DNA from: UKL13-2 sp040006575
GTDB taxonomy: Bacteria; Pseudomonadota; Gammaproteobacteria; Burkholderiales; Usitatibacteraceae
Direction of reading: 5' to 3'
Assembly: GCA_040006575.1 (NCBI GenBank)
Contig: JBDTWS010000141.1
Location: forward strand, 1 to 10,465
DNA: 10,465 bases
Part shown: in pieces, positions 8,378 through 10,465 of the stretch
Position numbering within the stretch: the first letter of the stretch is position 1
Layout of the letters: each line of letters opens with the position of its first letter
The notes under the pieces: model-generated
The model's database searches: none
What the model saw: only the letters and a program-made list of their open reading frames with translations
Told to the model about the DNA's origin: nothing
Position numbers and translations under genes: made by a program

Positions 8378-8403
8378 TAGCACTCCACCGGGTTGAGTGC
8401 TAG
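8377..8403 (+). promoter_or_regulatory. CIRCE element (HrcA operator)
   Basis: TTAGCACTC (8377-8385), a 9-nt spacer, then GAGTGCTAG (8395-8403). It matches the consensus TTAGCACTC-N9-GAGTGCTAA at 17 of 18 arm positions; only the last base differs. It lies over the expected start site and upstream of groES, as in other CIRCE-controlled groESL operons, so HrcA repression is expected. No hrcA gene is in the window. Confidence 0.95.
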
Positions 8404-8494
8404 CGGGTGTTTGTTACCGTAGCTCCCCACGTTTTCTCCGGTCATCAATGACTGGTTTTCTTGTAAATCAATGTGTTAATCAAGGAGTGAGATT

Positions 8495-8782
8495 ATGAAA
8501 CTGCGTCCTTTGCACGATCGTGTGATCGTCAAGCGTCTGGAAGAAGAACGGAAAACCGCATCGGGCATCGTGATCCCGGATACCGCCGCTGAAAAGCCGG
8601 ACCAGGGTGAAGTGCTGGCCGTGGGCCCAGGCAAGAAAAACGAAGACGGCAAGCTGTTCCCGGTCGACGTGAAAGTTGGCGACAAGGTCCTGTTCGGCAA
8701 ATATTCCGGCAGCACCGTCAAGGTTGACGGCGACGAGTTACTCGTCATGCGCGAAGAAGACATCATGGCCGTCGTTGCCTAA
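8495..8782 (+). CDS. groES: Co-chaperonin GroES (10 kDa)
   Basis: Cytoplasmic co-chaperonin of 95 residues, the normal length. It forms a heptameric lid on GroEL and closes the folding chamber during the ATP cycle. The sequence starts MKLRPLHDRVIVKR as expected. The mobile loop that contacts GroEL is at about 16-33 and includes the hydrophobic GIVI (24-27), followed by PDTAAEKPDQGEV. The C-terminal half carries VGDKVLFGKYSG (62-73) and ends REEDIMAVVA. AAGGAG (8482-8487) lies 7 nt before the ATG. It is the first gene of the operon, with groEL 70 nt downstream, under the CIRCE/heat-shock promoter region above. No anomalies. Confidence 0.98.
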   Translation: MKLRPLHDRVIVKRLEEERKTASGIVIPDTAAEKPDQGEVLAVGPGKKNEDGKLFPVDVKVGDKVLFGKYSGSTVKVDGDELLVMREEDIMAVVA

Positions 8783-8852
8783 TTGTCTGGCTGTGCTGCA
8801 CCAACATCCGCACGATTTCTGCACAAAACATTTCTGATACGAGGTATTCATC

Positions 8853-10465
8853 ATGGCATCTAAAGAAGTCAAATTCGGCGGCGACGCAAGAGTCCGCATG
8901 GTTCATGGCGTGAACGTTCTCGCCAACGCAGTTAAAGTCACCCTCGGCCCGAAGGGTCGCAATGTGGTTCTCGAGCGAAGCTTCGGCGCGCCGACCATCA
9001 CCAAGGACGGCGTATCCGTTGCCAAGGAAATCGAACTGAAGGACAAGTTCGAAAACATGGGCGCACAGATGGTCAAGGAAGTTGCTTCCAAGACCTCCGA
9101 CGTTGCCGGTGACGGCACCACCACCGCTACTGTCCTGGCCCAGGCGATTGTCGTGGAAGGCATGAAGTACGTTGCCGCCGGCATGAACCCGATGGATCTT
9201 AAGCGCGGCATCGACAAGGCTGTTGTGGCCATCGTGGCTGAGCTGAAGAAACTGTCGCAGCCCACCAAGACCAACAAGGAAATCGCACAAGTCGGAGCGA
9301 TCTCGGCCAACTCGGACGCCAACATCGGCGACATCATTGCCAAGGCAATGGAAAAAGTCGGCAAGGAAGGCGTCATCACGGTTGAAGACGGCAAGTCACT
9401 CGAAAACGAACTCGACATCGTCGAAGGCATGCAGTTTGACCGCGGCTACCTGTCACCCTATTTCATCAACAACCCTGACAAGCAAGTCTCGCTGCTGGAA
9501 GATCCGTTCATCCTGCTGCACGACAAGAAAGTCTCGAACATCCGTGACCTGCTGCCCGTACTGGAGCAAGTTGCCAAGGCAGGCCGTCCGCTGCTGATCA
9601 TCGCTGAAGATGTGGATGGCGAAGCACTGGCTACGCTGGTGGTGAACAACATCCGCGGCATCCTGAAGACCACCGCTGTCAAGGCGCCTGGTTTCGGTGA
9701 TCGTCGCAAAGCCATGCTGGAAGACATCGCGATCCTGACCGGCGGTACGGTCATCGCGGAAGAACTCGGCCTGAAGCTCGAGAACGTGACCCTGAAGGAT
9801 CTGGGTCGTGCCAAGAAGATCGAAGTGGGCAAGGAAAACACCACGATCATCGACGGCGCCGGTGACGAGGAAGCCATCAAGGCCCGCGTCTCCACCGTTC
9901 GCAAGCAAATCGACGACGCCACCAGCGATTACGACAAAGAAAAGCTGCAAGAGCGCGTGGCCAAGCTGGCCGGCGGTGTTGCCGTGATCCGCGTCGGTGC
10001 AGCTACCGAAGTCGAAATGAAGGAAAAGAAAGCCCGCGTGGAAGATGCGCTGCACGCAACGCGCGCGGCCGTTGAAGAAGGTATTGTTCCTGGTGGCGGC
10101 GTCGCATTCCTGCGCGCACGTACCAACGCCGGCACGATCAAGGGCGACAACGTCGAGCAGGATGCAGGTATCAAGATCATCCTGCGCGCCATTGAAGAAC
10201 CCCTGCGCATGATCGCGCAAAACGCCGGAGACGAGCCGTCGGTGGTGGTGAACAAGGTTGTTGAAGGCAAGGGCAACTTTGGCTACAACGCGGCGACCGG
10301 TGAGTATGGTGATCTGGTGGAGCTGGGTGTGCTGGATCCGACCAAGGTGACGCGTTATGCGCTGCAAAATGCCGCTTCGGTTGCTTCGTTGATGTTGACG
10401 ACGGATGCGATGGTTGCTGAACTGCCGAAGGAAGAATCCGGCGGCGGCATGGGTGGTGGGATGGG
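8853..10465 (+). CDS. groEL: Chaperonin GroEL (60 kDa), 3' end cut by window edge
   Basis: Cytoplasmic ATP-dependent chaperonin subunit that assembles as two stacked heptameric rings. 537 complete codons are present of the usual 545-550. The frame stays open from the ATG to the window end and finishes in the Gly/Met-rich tail (GGGMGGGM). All landmarks are intact: VTLGPKGRNV (29-38), the ATP-site GDGTTT with Asp87, GMNPMDLKRGID, EGMQFDRGYLSPYF, KAPGFGDRRKAML, and AATEVEMKEKKARVEDALHATRAA, whose VED aspartate is the ATP-hydrolysis residue. A GAGG (8841-8844) lies 8 nt before the ATG. It is co-transcribed with groES. The sequence is of proteobacterial, probably betaproteobacterial, type. Being the first GroEL in tandem with GroES and having a GGM tail, it is probably the housekeeping copy, though such genomes may carry others. 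Confidence 0.98.
   Translation, partial: MASKEVKFGGDARVRMVHGVNVLANAVKVTLGPKGRNVVLERSFGAPTITKDGVSVAKEIELKDKFENMGAQMVKEVASKTSDVAGDGTTTATVLAQAIVVEGMKYVAAGMNPMDLKRGIDKAVVAIVAELKKLSQPTKTNKEIAQVGAISANSDANIGDIIAKAMEKVGKEGVITVEDGKSLENELDIVEGMQFDRGYLSPYFINNPDKQVSLLEDPFILLHDKKVSNIRDLLPVLEQVAKAGRPLLIIAEDVDGEALATLVVNNIRGILKTTAVKAPGFGDRRKAMLEDIAILTGGTVIAEELGLKLENVTLKDLGRAKKIEVGKENTTIIDGAGDEEAIKARVSTVRKQIDDATSDYDKEKLQERVAKLAGGVAVIRVGAATEVEMKEKKARVEDALHATRAAVEEGIVPGGGVAFLRARTNAGTIKGDNVEQDAGIKIILRAIEEPLRMIAQNAGDEPSVVVNKVVEGKGNFGYNAATGEYGDLVELGVLDPTKVTRYALQNAASVASLMLTTDAMVAELPKEESGGGMGGGM

Larger units (their letters stand above)
8141..8494. other. Divergent intergenic region between the regulator and groES
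   Basis: This 354-nt stretch has no credible gene. From left to right it holds a short repeat-like stretch (8158-8192), a 19-base element shared with 1674-1692 (8262-8280), the groE promoter (8348-8377), the CIRCE operator (8377-8403) and a roughly 90-nt groES leader ending in an AAGGAG ribosome site. Between 8193 and 8261, and from 8281 to 8347, I see nothing definable. The regulator's own promoter must lie in the left part. Confidence 0.6.

Noticed and set aside
8377..8403. Inverted repeat considered as a terminator or repeat unit
   Set aside because: It matches the CIRCE consensus almost exactly and sits upstream of groES, so no other explanation is needed.
8763..9290. Minus-strand open frames opposite the groES end and groEL start (also 8903-9430)
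   Set aside because: They overlap conserved groEL codons antisense, and one also crosses the groES-groEL gap; no ribosome site or family match.
9453..10367. Minus-strand open frame of 304 codons inside groEL
   Set aside because: It lies wholly antisense to a fully conserved groEL reading frame; such mirror frames opposite groEL are well-known artefacts.

Overview
The window reads as chromosome from a GC-rich betaproteobacterium, most likely Burkholderiales or a relative. The basis is a Bug/TctC-type periplasmic binding protein twice in one operon (a family greatly expanded in that group), a groESL operon with a CIRCE element, and a GroEL of proteobacterial type whose insert-free sequence looks betaproteobacterial. 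No mobile element, RNA gene or CRISPR array was found.

Region 1 (1-6869, all minus strand) is a sugar-acid catabolic operon. In transcription order it holds a DapA-superfamily lyase/dehydratase, an IlvD/Edd Fe-S sugar-acid dehydratase of the L-arabinonate dehydratase type, a TctC-type binding protein, a 2-oxoglutarate-semialdehyde dehydrogenase-like ALDH, a second TctC-type binding protein, and a GarL-like 2-keto-3-deoxy-acid aldolase that runs off the left edge. Most gaps are 4-27 nt; the exception is 156 nt after the ALDH gene, which holds an imperfect hairpin. The enzymes fit a route in which an aldonate (or aldarate) is dehydrated to a 2-keto-3-deoxy acid. That acid is then either dehydrated again and oxidised to 2-oxoglutarate (Weimberg-like) or split by the aldolase to pyruvate plus a small aldehyde (Dahms-like or glucarate-like). 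The true substrate cannot be read from sequence.

Region 2 (6870-8140) holds the control layer: a strong-looking sigma70 promoter (TTGACA, 17 nt, TAACAT) with a LacI/GntR-type palindromic operator on its start site, then a GntR-like LacI-family regulator gene. A second copy of the operator (14 of 16 bases identical) lies just upstream of the regulator's start. This predicts repression of the operon and autoregulation.

Region 3 (8141-8494) is the divergent intergenic region. It contains a short repeat-like stretch, a 19-base element shared with the intergenic region at 1674, a heat-shock-type promoter and a CIRCE operator. Region 4 (8495-10465, plus strand) is groES followed by groEL, the latter cut by the right edge just inside its Gly/Met-rich tail.

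Nothing here is clearly a new kind of system. The best leads are the matched operator pair, the unresolved substrate of an operon with two alternative lyase branches, the two binding proteins without membrane partners, and the altered active-site loop of the DapA-like enzyme.
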